A program made the translations under genes and the position numbers. Below are positions 1 through 8,429 of a DNA stretch of 21,746 bases, one piece after another. Under the pieces are notes generated by a model that was given only the letters and a program-made list of their open reading frames with translations, was not told where the DNA came from and did no database searches. The stretch is from positions 1-21,746 of the forward strand of contig CAMWLX010000013.1 of NCBI GenBank assembly GCA_947175225.1, written 5' to 3'. Each line of letters opens with the position of its first letter. The first letter of the stretch is position 1. The DNA is from an uncultured Porphyromonadaceae bacterium (lineage in GTDB: Bacteria; Bacteroidota; Bacteroidia; Bacteroidales; Muribaculaceae).

Positions 1-587
1 CCCCCTACTCCTCTTTTATAGGAAAAGGGACGTTTGTCGCGCAAGAATTGCGGCAATATGTTGGATGCACGTTCTATCGGACCAGCTACCAACTGAGGGA
101 AGAAGCTGATGTAGACTAAAAAAGCATGGAGATCCTTTGTAGCGGATGTAGTGCCGCGATAGACATCAATGACATAGCTTATGGCTTGGAAGGAATAGAA
201 AGAAATGCCTACGGGGAGAATAAGATTGAGTGTCGGGATATCAGGAGTGAATCCGACTACATTAAGCACCCTGACAAAACTCGAGGCAAAGAAGCCATAA
301 TATTTAAAAGCTACGAGAGTAGCTATATTCAATATGATGACAATCGTCAGGGTCGCTCGCCGCCAAAAGGGGGTTGTCTTTTTTGAAGCCACCACTACCC
401 CACCGATGAAAGCGACAATGGATACAAGGAAAATCAACCCAAGCAGACGAATGTTCCACCATCCGTAGAATACATAGCTTGCGGCAATCAGCAAAAGATT
501 CTTGCTTCTTCCTGACTTGCATACGTTCCAATACAGGAGAAAGACGATGGGAAGGAATATGAGGTATTCAAACGAATTGAAAAGCAT
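1..587 (-). CDS. MBOAT-family membrane O-acyltransferase, C-terminus outside window
   Basis: The reading frame is open from an ATG at 587 to the left edge (195 codons), so only the N-terminal part is present. The start reads MLFNSFEYLIFLPIV, a typical opening of AlgI/DltB-like MBOAT proteins, and is followed by several hydrophobic segments and the family-typical segment PQLVAGPIERA near residue 170. MBOAT enzymes move acyl groups, usually acetyl, onto sugars or lipids at the inner membrane. The catalytic histidine lies further along and cannot be checked here. The gene begins 15 bases after the stop of the GNAT gene and is co-oriented with the two cupin genes, so an O-acetylation role on a surface polysaccharide is likely. 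The exact acceptor is unknown. Confidence 0.88.
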   Translation of the reverse strand, partial: MLFNSFEYLIFLPIVFLLYWNVCKSGRSKNLLLIAASYVFYGWWNIRLLGLIFLVSIVAFIGGVVVASKKTTPFWRRATLTIVIILNIATLVAFKYYGFFASSFVRVLNVVGFTPDIPTLNLILPVGISFYSFQAISYVIDVYRGTTSATKDLHAFLVYISFFPQLVAGPIERASNILPQFLRDKRPFSYKRGVG

Positions 588-602
588 TTATCAAATATTT
601 TC

Positions 603-1550
603 TTAAGTCGAAATACGGAGTTCATATCTGTCATAGCAAATGGACCGGCCGCCAAAACCCTCTTTCTGATATGCAAGCGACTCATTGAGGTAGAAGCCAT
701 CATGCTCAGTAGAGATGCCAAAATCAAAATATCTTGACCCGGAGTAGAGGTCATTGATAAGATAATCGAAAATGAGATCGAGGGCTCCTAATTCCCTCCC
801 TTCCGGAGAGGCTGAAATATATTGGGAGTGAGCTACCGTATCTGTTAGATAGACCACGACACCGGCGAGTACACGCTGATTGATTTTCGCTACATACAGT
901 TTGATTTCATCAAGAAACCGGGATGCGAGAAGCTCAATTTCTCGGAGCGAATGGACAGGCGTAGTGCCGTGACGGAGAGCCAAGTTAGACTCCAAAATTT
1001 GCCAAAAAGCTGAGAAATCGGAGGTCTGCTCAACGTATACATTATTCTTCAGCGCCTTTCTGATTCCATACTTGCGAATATTCCTGAATTTAAGACGATC
1101 TTCTTGGAGAATAGTCGACGACAATCCCCTTGCCACTAAAGAGGCATTAAGCCTGAAGAGAGCGTAAAGATCTTCTTCGGCAGGAATTTTATGATAAATA
1201 TGGGGGATGGGCTTATAGATGAAAGTTGAGAAGCCATTGCCACTCAAATATGACATTATCATTTGGAAAATCTCAAGGACATCTATTGCTGTGATGGTTC
1301 TTGCCATGACAAGCCCTCCATAAGTCAAACCTGCATGTGAAGAAAAGACAACGCCGGATGAAGAGGCTGGAAGAACTGCGATAATTGACTTTTTGGATAG
1401 AAATATCAAAGAATTATCATGAAAGCGATCGGAATGATAGTCCATATAGTCTCTTCGGAAGAGAAAAGTGCCATTTTTCGAGTCTTTGATAAAGGCATCC
1501 CACTCATTCTTCCAAGAGTCATCGTAACGAATAATTTGAAAATCTGCCAT
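603..1550 (-). CDS. GNAT/FemAB-like acyltransferase of a polysaccharide locus
   Basis: A 315-residue protein of the GNAT/FemAB-like (Acetyltransf_6 type) group often found in O-antigen and capsule clusters. The C-terminal half carries the recognisable blocks: RHGTTPVHSLREI around residue 195, the core strand KLYVAKINQRVLAGVVVYL, then AHSQYISASPEG, YFDFGIST and a final KEGFGGRS. No signal peptide or membrane segment is visible, so it should act in the cytoplasm. The ATG lies 3 bases after the stop of the upstream cupin gene, so the two are translationally close. Because an FdtA-like ketoisomerase precedes it, a likely job is N-acylation of the amino sugar made by an FdtA/FdtB pair. This is inferred from context; amino-acid transfer, as in true FemAB enzymes, is possible. 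Confidence 0.8.
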   Translation of the reverse strand: MADFQIIRYDDSWKNEWDAFIKDSKNGTFLFRRDYMDYHSDRFHDNSLIFLSKKSIIAVLPASSSGVVFSSHAGLTYGGLVMARTITAIDVLEIFQMIMSYLSGNGFSTFIYKPIPHIYHKIPAEEDLYALFRLNASLVARGLSSTILQEDRLKFRNIRKYGIRKALKNNVYVEQTSDFSAFWQILESNLALRHGTTPVHSLREIELLASRFLDEIKLYVAKINQRVLAGVVVYLTDTVAHSQYISASPEGRELGALDLIFDYLINDLYSGSRYFDFGISTEHDGFYLNESLAYQKEGFGGRSICYDRYELRIST

Positions 1551-1553
1551 CCT

Positions 1554-1970
1554 TCAGTTCTTAAGATTTAAGAATGATCCATAATGCCGGATATAATCAT
1601 CTTCATCATATTCAGCAGAAGCAAGCACCATACACACGGCTCCAGACGAGAAATCCTCAATAGTCCTCCACAATCCAGGCACTATCAAGAGTCCTTTGTA
1701 AGGGCGATTCAGAAGGACAGTGCGCTTTAGATGACCGTCGTCAAGAGTGACCGAAAAGCTTCCGCTGACTGCTATTATCAATTGATAAAGAGAGCGATGG
1801 GCATGGCCGCCACGCTCTACGCCACCGGGTACATCATATAGATAATAGACCCTTTTGACATCAAAAGGGAGAGTCTTGCCATTTTCCACTACAGACATAT
1901 TACCCCTTCTGTCGCTTGAAAAGCAGTTGAGCTCTATCACCGAGCAATCATATACGGAAGATTTATTCAT
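1554..1970 (-). CDS. WxcM/FdtA-like cupin, probable dTDP-4-oxo-6-deoxyhexose 3,4-ketoisomerase
   Basis: A 138-residue single-domain cupin, the usual length for FdtA/QdtA/WxcM-C ketoisomerases. These enzymes move the keto group of dTDP-4-oxo-6-deoxyglucose from C4 to C3 before transamination. Visible hallmarks are RGNMSVVE (22-29), PFDVKRVYYLYDVPGG (35-50), RGGHAH (53-58) with the paired active-site histidines H56 and H58, QLIIAVSGSFSV, GLLIVPGLW, and the C-terminal YDEDDYIRHY. The start codon overlaps the stop of the preceding cupin gene by ATGA, so the pair is probably translationally coupled. The matching aminotransferase is not adjacent; an FdtB-like gene lies at 7232-8380. The sugar product cannot be told apart (Fuc3N or Qui3N type). 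Confidence 0.87.
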   Translation of the reverse strand: MNKSSVYDCSVIELNCFSSDRRGNMSVVENGKTLPFDVKRVYYLYDVPGGVERGGHAHRSLYQLIIAVSGSFSVTLDDGHLKRTVLLNRPYKGLLIVPGLWRTIEDFSSGAVCMVLASAEYDEDDYIRHYGSFLNLKN

Positions 1971-2377
1971 TTTGAAGACAGCAATTGAGAATAGTCGAAT
2001 ATATAATCAGCTTCATCGTAGGGAGTGGAAGCCAATATCAGTGCAACGGCGTTGGTCGAGAAGTTAGAGAGTTCTCGCCAGCATCTTGAGGGGACGTAAA
2101 GCCCATAGTAAGAACGGTTGAGAGAATAGACTCGCCGTGAATTCAAGTCATCGACAAGCACATCAAAACTTCCAGACAAGGCAATTATGAATTCCTGCGA
2201 TTCATGATAGGCATGCCCTTCCCTACACTCCCCTCCCGGCACATCATAGATCCAATATACCCTTGCGATGTCGAAAGGAATGTCTTTACGCTGCTCTACC
2301 ACAGAAAGATTTCCCCTATGGTCGAGATGGCGAGAAAGATTTATCAAGTGAGGAGGATATTCAGTATTGGGAGTCAT
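1967..2377 (-). CDS. second WxcM/FdtA-like cupin with HAY in place of HAH
   Basis: A 136-residue paralogue of the next gene, with the same order of blocks: RGNLSVVE, PFDIARVYWIYDVPGG, FIIALSGSFDV, GLYVPSRCW and YDEADYIFDY. The key difference is the metal/active-site turn: this copy reads REGHAYH, so the second histidine of the HxH pair is Tyr57 while H55 is kept. It may be a ketoisomerase of different regiospecificity, or a partner subunit, since FdtA-type enzymes are dimers with swapped strands. It is the first gene of the operon, starting 22 bases past the pnp terminator stem, so its promoter must lie within or near that terminator or arise from readthrough. No clear promoter was seen. Confidence 0.83.
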   Translation of the reverse strand: MTPNTEYPPHLINLSRHLDHRGNLSVVEQRKDIPFDIARVYWIYDVPGGECREGHAYHESQEFIIALSGSFDVLVDDLNSRRVYSLNRSYYGLYVPSRCWRELSNFSTNAVALILASTPYDEADYIFDYSQLLSSK

Positions 2378-2399
2378 TCGTATAGTAGAATATATTTTT

Positions 2400-2428
2400 A
2401 AAAGCCAGCTCCGATAGTCGGAACTGGC
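2400..2428 (-). terminator. intrinsic terminator of pnp
   Basis: On the minus strand, GCCAG-T-TCCGA pairs with TCGGA-G-CTGGC around a 3-nt loop (one mismatch), giving about 10 base pairs, and is followed by TTTT. It lies about 25 bases after the pnp stop codon. On the plus strand the same stem is followed only by a weak T-rich tail. Confidence 0.75.
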
Positions 2429-2453
2429 CTTCTTTATTATGAGTGTCGATTAA

Positions 2454-4775
2454 TCATTCGCGACGGGGTCCGCGAGGGCCACGGTCGTTGCCTCCATCAC
2501 GACGGTGTCCACGGTCGCCGTCGCGGCGAGGACGGTCATCGTCTCTACGGGGACGGTCGCCGCCTTCACGGCGAGGACGGTCGCCACGCTCCCCTCTTGG
2601 ACGAGCTTCACGCTCTACGTAGCCTTCAGGCTTTTCAGTCAGAGCACGCATTGAAAGACGGTATTTGCCGGTCTTCTTATCTATCTCTATGAGCTTGACC
2701 TTAACAGTATTGCCTTCTTTGAGTCCGGAAGCTTCCATATTCTCCAGACGATCCCATGAGATCTCGCTTATGTGGAGAAGACCGTCACGACCTGGCATAA
2801 ACTCAACGAATGCACCGAAATCAAGAATTGAGCGAACCTTGCCATCGTAGGTTTCACCCTCTTCAGGCATTGCCACGATAGCCTTGATCTTAGCAAGCGC
2901 AGCGTCGATGCTTGCCTTATCTTTGGAAGCTATCTCTACCTTGCCAATGCCGAGTTTCTCGTCTTCTTCAATTGAAATAATAGCACCGGTCTCTTCCTGA
3001 ATACCCTGGATAATCTTACCTTGCGGACCAATTACGGCTCCAATCATATCCTTCGGAATCTCGAGTGTAATGAGACGAGGCACGTGAGGCTTATAGTCTT
3101 CGCGTGGCTCCGGAATTGCCTCAGCAATCTTGCCGAGGATATGTAGACGACCCTGACGAGCCTGGTCGAGAGCCTTTGCAAGAATCTCATAGCTAAGACC
3201 GTCACACTTTATGTCCATCTGAGTGGCTGTGATGCCATTTTCCGTACCAGTCACCTTGAAGTCCATATCGCCGAGGTGGTCCTCATCGCCAAGGATGTCG
3301 GAGAGTACAGCATATTTGACTGCACCCGGATCGGAGATAAGACCCATTGCAACTCCGGCTACAGGACGCTTCATCTTCACGCCTGCATCGAGGAGAGCAA
3401 GAGTACCGCCGCATACAGTTGCCATTGAAGAGCTACCATTAGACTCAAGGATATCGCTGACAATGCGGCAAGTATATGGGAATCCATCTGGGAACATGCG
3501 CTTGAGGGCACGGTGAGCAAGGTTGCCATGACCGATCTCACGACGCCCTACACCACGCTGAGCCTTAGCTTCGCCGGTAGAGAATGGAGGGAAATTATAG
3601 TGAAGGAGGAAACGCTCCTTGCTCTGATTTAGCACGTCGTCTACAATTTTTTCGTCGAGAGTAGTGCCAAGAGTAGCAGTCACGAGAGCCTGAGTTTCAC
3701 CACGGGTAAATATGGCTGAACCATGAGGGCCCGGGATATAATCAGTCTCAATCCAGATAGGACGTATTTCAGTAGTCTTGCGGCCGTCGAGTCGGATACC
3801 TTCATCGAGGACACAGCGGCGCATAGCTTCTTTCTCAACGTCGTGGTAGTAACGCTTCACCATGGCGAGACGTTGCTCCTCAGTATAGTTTGCGAGCTGC
3901 TCTTCAGTCATTTCAGGAAGAGACTCGATATATTCGTCGCGGATAGCCTTGAATGACTCATTGCGCCATTGCTTGTCTGCGCTTCCGGTCTTTGCAATTT
4001 CGTAAGCCTTATCGTAGCACTTAGCGTGAACGTCAGCACGGAGAGCATCGTCGTTGACCTCGTGGCAGTATTCGCGCTTAGTCTCCTTTCCGGCTTCCTT
4101 CATGAGTTCCATCTGAGCAAGGCAATGCTTCTTGATTTCTTCGTGAGCCACCTTAAGGGCTTCGAGGAGCTCTGCTTCGCTGACTTCGTTCATTTCTCCT
4201 TCCACCATCATTATGTTGTCGTAGGTGGCACCTACCATCAGCTCGATGTCAGCTTCTTCAATCTGGGAGAAAGTGGGGTTGATCACCCACTCCCCTTTCA
4301 CACGCGCAACTCGAACTTCAGAGATCGGACCATTGAAAGGGATGTCGCTGCAAGCGAGGGCTGCAGAAGCTGCGATACCGGCGAGAGCATCAGGAGCGTC
4401 ATTCTCGTCGGCTGAGAAGAGTGTTACGTTTACGAAAGTTTCAGCATGGTAATTGTCCGGGAAGAGAGGGCGGAGCACGCGGTCAACGAGACGGGATGTA
4501 AGGATTTCATAGTCGCTGGCACGTCCTTCGCGTTTCAGAAAACCGCCGGGATACCGACCGATGGATGAGTATTTTTCTTTGTACTCAACAGTGAGGGGCA
4601 TAAAATCGACACCCTCGTTAGCTTCCTGCGCAGAGCAGACGGTAGCGAGAAGCATGGTGTTGCCCATGCGGACTTCCACCGCACCATCTGCCTGTTTGGC
4701 GAGTTTGCCGGTTTCTATTGTAATAGTGCGGCCGTCGCCCAGCTCAATGGTTTTCTTGATTGGCTGTGGTTTCAT
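2454..4775 (-). CDS. pnp: polyribonucleotide nucleotidyltransferase (PNPase)
   Basis: A 773-residue PNPase, the phosphate-dependent 3'-5' exoribonuclease of RNA turnover. Two RNase PH domains are visible: the first with IGRYPGGFLKREGR near residues 72-86, the second from about 325 to 465 with DGRKTTEIRPIW and ETQALVTATLG. They are followed by a KH domain (GPQGK loop near 580) and an S1 domain (about 638-705, GAFVEFMPGRDGLLHISEI). The last ~55 residues are a tail of Arg, Gly and Asp repeats, a low-complexity extension likely to bind RNA. The ATG at 4775 is followed directly by conserved sequence. The gene has its own promoter (4882-4889) and a hairpin-bearing leader, and it ends in a terminator. 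Confidence 0.98.
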   Translation of the reverse strand: MKPQPIKKTIELGDGRTITIETGKLAKQADGAVEVRMGNTMLLATVCSAQEANEGVDFMPLTVEYKEKYSSIGRYPGGFLKREGRASDYEILTSRLVDRVLRPLFPDNYHAETFVNVTLFSADENDAPDALAGIAASAALACSDIPFNGPISEVRVARVKGEWVINPTFSQIEEADIELMVGATYDNIMMVEGEMNEVSEAELLEALKVAHEEIKKHCLAQMELMKEAGKETKREYCHEVNDDALRADVHAKCYDKAYEIAKTGSADKQWRNESFKAIRDEYIESLPEMTEEQLANYTEEQRLAMVKRYYHDVEKEAMRRCVLDEGIRLDGRKTTEIRPIWIETDYIPGPHGSAIFTRGETQALVTATLGTTLDEKIVDDVLNQSKERFLLHYNFPPFSTGEAKAQRGVGRREIGHGNLAHRALKRMFPDGFPYTCRIVSDILESNGSSSMATVCGGTLALLDAGVKMKRPVAGVAMGLISDPGAVKYAVLSDILGDEDHLGDMDFKVTGTENGITATQMDIKCDGLSYEILAKALDQARQGRLHILGKIAEAIPEPREDYKPHVPRLITLEIPKDMIGAVIGPQGKIIQGIQEETGAIISIEEDEKLGIGKVEIASKDKASIDAALAKIKAIVAMPEEGETYDGKVRSILDFGAFVEFMPGRDGLLHISEISWDRLENMEASGLKEGNTVKVKLIEIDKKTGKYRLSMRALTEKPEGYVEREARPRGERGDRPRREGGDRPRRDDDRPRRDGDRGHRRDGGNDRGPRGPRRE

Positions 4776-4823
4776 TCTAATTTAAGTTCTTTCTTGTTTT
4801 TCGTTAACTATGTCGCTTGGGGC

Positions 4824-4861
4824 AAAAAAGGCATTGAGTCGCATAGATGCCGCTCAATGCC
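4824..4861 (-). promoter_or_regulatory. hairpin plus U6 in the pnp leader (possible attenuator)
   Basis: On the minus strand a perfect 9-bp stem (GGCATTGAG with CTCAATGCC, 4830-4838 and 4853-4861) encloses a shorter inner pairing (GCA/TGC) and is followed by TTTTTT (4824-4829). In form it is a rho-independent terminator. It lies downstream of the pnp promoter and upstream of the pnp start, so it would sit in the pnp 5' leader. It could be an attenuator or a cleavage site for autoregulation, as known in principle for E. coli pnp. It could also serve as the terminator for DUF4421 transcription. Confidence 0.6.
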
Positions 4862-4881
4862 CTATTTTTGCGTTCAGAGTG

Positions 4882-4889
4882 CAAAGATA
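4882..4889 (-). promoter_or_regulatory. pnp promoter, -7 element TATCTTTG
   Basis: The minus strand reads TATCTTTGCA, matching the Bacteroidetes -7 consensus TAnnTTTG. Transcription would begin near 4875, giving a leader of about 100 nt. No convincing -33 TTTG is seen at the expected distance. Confidence 0.6.
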
Positions 4890-4974
4890 ATAAAAAATTA
4901 ACGAAATTCCTAATTTGCTGTGTCTTTTTCACTTTTTTTCAATATTGAATGGGGTAGCGTGCAATTTTGAGCCC

Positions 4975-6120
4975 TTAGAAACGTATGCCTCCTGAGAGGA
5001 CTACACTTTCTACGGAGTTGAAGAGGGAGGTGCCTTTTGAGTGATACCAATTGCCGCGTACCTTTGCCTGAAGACCGGCAAACCAGTTACGATTATTATA
5101 TGTGAATGACGTCATAGCACGTCCGCTGACCGAAAGAAGTTTTGCACTTCCATCAGCAGAATCTTCATAGCAGTGGTTGAACCCGAACCCCGGGATGACC
5201 GTAATATTGTAGAGCCAATGATGGTCGATCACACAATTGTATCCATAGCCAAACAGGAGATTATAGTCGTTGTAGTGGAAACGATAGTTCATTCTATCAA
5301 ACGACATATAGGGATGAAGCTCTTCAGGAAGTTTCGTAAAGTCGAATGTAATGTTTTGATTGCAATAGGCGAAGCCTGCCATGAAACACCCTTGACTCCT
5401 CAACTGAAATTTGGAGAAATTATAAGCAGCCCCTTGAGAGTATTTGTAACCGTTGAAGAAATAATATCCATCAATACCAAAAGAATTCTTTGACACTCCA
5501 TCAAAAGGAATACGCACATTCTTATGATCCTTATAATTTCCAAATGTACGGATATAAGTACCACCACCATTGGAATAATAATACCCGTCGATGCTGAACC
5601 TTGCACAATTGAAACCAAATTCCTGCTTCTTATAGTTGATTGGGCCCCCATTGACCATATGTGTGATGTCAAGAGAATAAGTGTAGCTTACAGCCATATA
5701 TTGGATTGAAGCGCCGGCGAGGGCATGGATGTTTCCGTTCATTAGGGAACGGAATTTATTAGTGAAATGAAGATAATAGGAATCATTCCAGTTGTCGTTG
5801 ATCAAACGGGCACGCCATTTTTTACCGGTACCTATTACATAATCATGATCAGTAGAGCTGAAAACGCGGTCGCCCCAGTTATAGACCTTAACACAAAAGC
5901 CAAGGAATTTCGGCCATTGCACAGTGGTGTCAGACATACTGAGCTGACCCTTTTTGAAAAGATACCACCAATTACGATTTGTAGCTTCAGTGACGGAATC
6001 AGCAGGCGACCATTTGAGTTCATCCGGCAATCTTTCACCATGGGACACGGCATATGGCATCGCTGTCAAAACGATGAGCAAAATTAATCGGAAATTAAGA
6101 TTAAGTCGCGTGTTCCGCAT
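4975..6120 (-). CDS. DUF4421-type outer-membrane beta-barrel protein
   Basis: A 381-residue protein with an N-terminal signal peptide (hydrophobic LILLIVLTAMPYAVS, cleavage near residue 26) and then a long region of alternating aromatic and polar residues typical of beta-barrel strands. It ends in GGIRF, with the terminal phenylalanine used for outer-membrane insertion. The pattern (WWYLFKKGQLSM near the start, FGFCVKVYNWGDRVF, repeated Gly/Tyr strands) matches the Bacteroidetes DUF4421 family, whose function is not known. It follows mltG by 56 bases on the same strand and may be co-transcribed, which suggests a cell-envelope role. No substrate can be named. Confidence 0.82.
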   Translation of the reverse strand: MRNTRLNLNFRLILLIVLTAMPYAVSHGERLPDELKWSPADSVTEATNRNWWYLFKKGQLSMSDTTVQWPKFLGFCVKVYNWGDRVFSSTDHDYVIGTGKKWRARLINDNWNDSYYLHFTNKFRSLMNGNIHALAGASIQYMAVSYTYSLDITHMVNGGPINYKKQEFGFNCARFSIDGYYYSNGGGTYIRTFGNYKDHKNVRIPFDGVSKNSFGIDGYYFFNGYKYSQGAAYNFSKFQLRSQGCFMAGFAYCNQNITFDFTKLPEELHPYMSFDRMNYRFHYNDYNLLFGYGYNCVIDHHWLYNITVIPGFGFNHCYEDSADGSAKLLSVSGRAMTSFTYNNRNWFAGLQAKVRGNWYHSKGTSLFNSVESVVLSGGIRF

Positions 6121-6176
6121 GGCTTATTACCTGTAGATAAAGTTTATAATTTATTAAAATTCAACTAAGTAGATTG

Positions 6177-7235
6177 TCAATAAATACCTCGACGATCAAG
6201 TTCACGCTTATATCTCCGGGCGTTGGCCTGATGCTCAGAATAAGTAGAAGCAAAATTATGATAGCCGGAGAAATCTTCTTTAGCACACATAAAGATATAG
6301 TCGTGAGGTTTGCTGTCAAGAATGGCATCTATAGTTTCCACAGAGGTAGTGCGTATGGGACCCGGCGGGAGTCCGGGGTGCAGATAGGTGTTATAAGCTC
6401 CCTGCACTTCCCGCGGCCTTACGATTCTCTTTATAGTGAAATCACCCCCGGCGTAGCGTACAGTTGGGTCAGCTTCAAGTTTCATGCCACGTTTGAGGCG
6501 GTTGATATAAAGGCGTCCTATAGCCCCTTTCTCATCTGTCTTGTTTGTTTCTTCATCAACGATAGAAGCCAAAATCATAATATCAGCCGGCGACAATCCA
6601 AGAGCCTCTGCCTTAGCTTTCCTTTCAGAAGACCACACATCATTATAATGCTCTCCTACCTTCTTTATCACGTCTACAGGAGAGGCATTCCAAAAGAACT
6701 CATATGAATCATTTATGAAGAGGGCGAGAGCCTTTTGTGGAGTCAAATCATACTCCTTTAATAAAGATGGGTCAGAAAGAGCAGCGGCTATGGAATCTTG
6801 AGTGAAGTCAAATCTGGCTGCCACCTTCTCCTCAAGGACGGGGAGGAGACGAAACCCATTGATAGTGATGGTCAACGGTTGCTGCGGTCCCCCTGTCAGC
6901 CGGCGCATAGCAGTAAACGGACTCATTCCGGCCTCAATGAGATATGCCCCATGACGGGAATTGAGGTCGGTGCCGCGCAGACTTACAAGACGGGTAACTT
7001 TTTTTGCATAACTGTCGCCAAGATATTTTGAAATAGAATCTTGCAACTGTGATTTAGAAGCACCGGCAGGAATCCTGACAACTGCACTTGATGGGGCCAT
7101 CCCGGAGAATAGAAAAGACATCGCTACAAAAACAGCTATAGCAACTACCGCCACTGAAGATATGACAATGACGAGTCGTTTTGTCTGTTTAGATTTTTCA
7201 TTCGGTGCCTTTGATTTCTTTTTATTGTCTTTCAT
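6177..7235 (-). CDS. mltG: endolytic peptidoglycan transglycosylase MltG
   Basis: A 352-residue MltG/YceG-like protein. It has a short basic N-terminus, one membrane anchor (about residues 20-43) and a periplasmic domain that cuts nascent glycan strands and so sets their length. The signature segment ILASIVDEETNK (221-232) carries the catalytic glutamate, most likely E229, and is followed by the family blocks GRLYINRLKRGMKLEADPTV and YNTYLHPGLPPGPI. Its ATG overlaps the stop of the aminotransferase gene by ATGA, so the two are coupled although functionally unrelated. The length is typical of the family. Confidence 0.95.
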   Translation of the reverse strand: MKDNKKKSKAPNEKSKQTKRLVIVISSVAVVAIAVFVAMSFLFSGMAPSSAVVRIPAGASKSQLQDSISKYLGDSYAKKVTRLVSLRGTDLNSRHGAYLIEAGMSPFTAMRRLTGGPQQPLTITINGFRLLPVLEEKVAARFDFTQDSIAAALSDPSLLKEYDLTPQKALALFINDSYEFFWNASPVDVIKKVGEHYNDVWSSERKAKAEALGLSPADIMILASIVDEETNKTDEKGAIGRLYINRLKRGMKLEADPTVRYAGGDFTIKRIVRPREVQGAYNTYLHPGLPPGPIRTTSVETIDAILDSKPHDYIFMCAKEDFSGYHNFASTYSEHQANARRYKRELDRRGIY

Positions 7236-8380
7236 AGAGCAAAGTCATTTATAAGACTGGCAATTTTGACTGCATCCTCATCAGTGACATTAGCTATCGG
7301 AAGACTTATGCAACTCTTAGCCAATACAGAGGCTACAGTGTTCTCTTTCGGTCCATATTCTTCGGCATAGCAAGGCTGAAGATAAGGAGGAACGGGATAA
7401 TGTATGTCGGTCTTCACTCCATTCTCATCAAGATATACCCTTAATCGATCACGAATCTCAGGAGAGACGCAAATCACATATTGATGCCACACCTGAACCA
7501 TGTTGGGGAAGATCTGTGGAAGAGTCACAAAATCATTTTTTATCTCTTTGGCATAGAGAGCAGCTATATGATTGCGGCGATCTATCTCTTCTTGAAGATG
7601 ATGAAGTTTCACACGCAAGAATGCAGCCTGGATTTCGTCGAGACGGCAGTTGTAGCCGGCATATAGGTTATGATAGCGACGGTCCGTGCCATAGTTTGCC
7701 AAGGCCTTTACTGTATCGGCAAGATGAACATCATTAGTCAGCACAGCCCCACCATCGCCAAGCCCACCAATATTTTTTGTTGGATAGAAACTGATAGCTG
7801 ACGCATCGGCAAGATTGCCTGTAGATCGGACTCCGTTGAATCCTGATTCAGCCGCTTGCGCTCCAATAGCCTGAGCATTATCTTCCACAATGAAGATGCC
7901 TCGACGCCTAAACTCTATGGCCGCTTTGCTATCCCAACAGGGAGTGCCATAAAGATGGGTTATCATGGCGCAACGTATATCCAATGGAGCATCAGACGCA
8001 TCATTTTCATTTAAAATACGCAATGCTTCGCTCCAACTGAAATTCATAGTGTCCGGATCCGGCTCTACGAAAACGGGGATGAGCCCGAATTCCGTGATAG
8101 GAAGTACGGTTGCAATAAAAGTATTGGCGGCTACCATGACCGCATCCCCTTTATGTAGGCGACCGAGTTCGATATAACTGCGCAATATGAGTCGCAATGC
8201 ATCCAACCCATTGCTCACACCGATAGCATATTTACTACCACATTGAGCAGCGAGTTCTTCTTCAAAAGCTTTTGTCTCGGGACCATGAAGATAGCAGCCA
8301 CTTCTAATCACATTAGAAGCAGCTGCTTCAAGCTCAGCCATAAAAGGCCGGTTAGTATCTGCAAGATTTAAGAAATTCAT
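7232..8380 (-). CDS. DegT/DnrJ/EryC1 family aminotransferase, FdtB/QdtB-like
   Basis: A PLP-dependent sugar aminotransferase of 382 residues when started at the ATG at 8380. An in-frame TTG at 8392 would add four residues but is less likely. The PLP lysine is K202 in SFYPTKNIGGLGDGG; FIVEDNAQA (163-171) holds the cofactor aspartate D167; VSNGLDAL and VAANTFIATVLPITEFGLIPVFVEPD are typical of FdtB/QdtB, which aminate dTDP-3-oxo-6-deoxyhexoses. This is the expected partner of the FdtA-like cupins at 1554-2377, yet it lies between hpf and mltG. Substrate assignment is by family resemblance only; other 3-amino sugars are possible. Confidence 0.88.
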   Translation of the reverse strand: MNFLNLADTNRPFMAELEAAASNVIRSGCYLHGPETKAFEEELAAQCGSKYAIGVSNGLDALRLILRSYIELGRLHKGDAVMVAANTFIATVLPITEFGLIPVFVEPDPDTMNFSWSEALRILNENDASDAPLDIRCAMITHLYGTPCWDSKAAIEFRRRGIFIVEDNAQAIGAQAAESGFNGVRSTGNLADASAISFYPTKNIGGLGDGGAVLTNDVHLADTVKALANYGTDRRYHNLYAGYNCRLDEIQAAFLRVKLHHLQEEIDRRNHIAALYAKEIKNDFVTLPQIFPNMVQVWHQYVICVSPEIRDRLRVYLDENGVKTDIHYPVPPYLQPCYAEEYGPKENTVASVLAKSCISLPIANVTDEDAVKIASLINDFAL

Positions 8381-8429
8381 AATACTCGTCAAGTGTTCTA
8401 AGGCTAAAGACGAGAAGAGGGATTATTAG

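Noticed and set aside
3969..4415. 148-codon open frame on the plus strand inside pnp
   Set aside because: It is antisense to a well-conserved gene and its composition reflects the pnp codon pattern.
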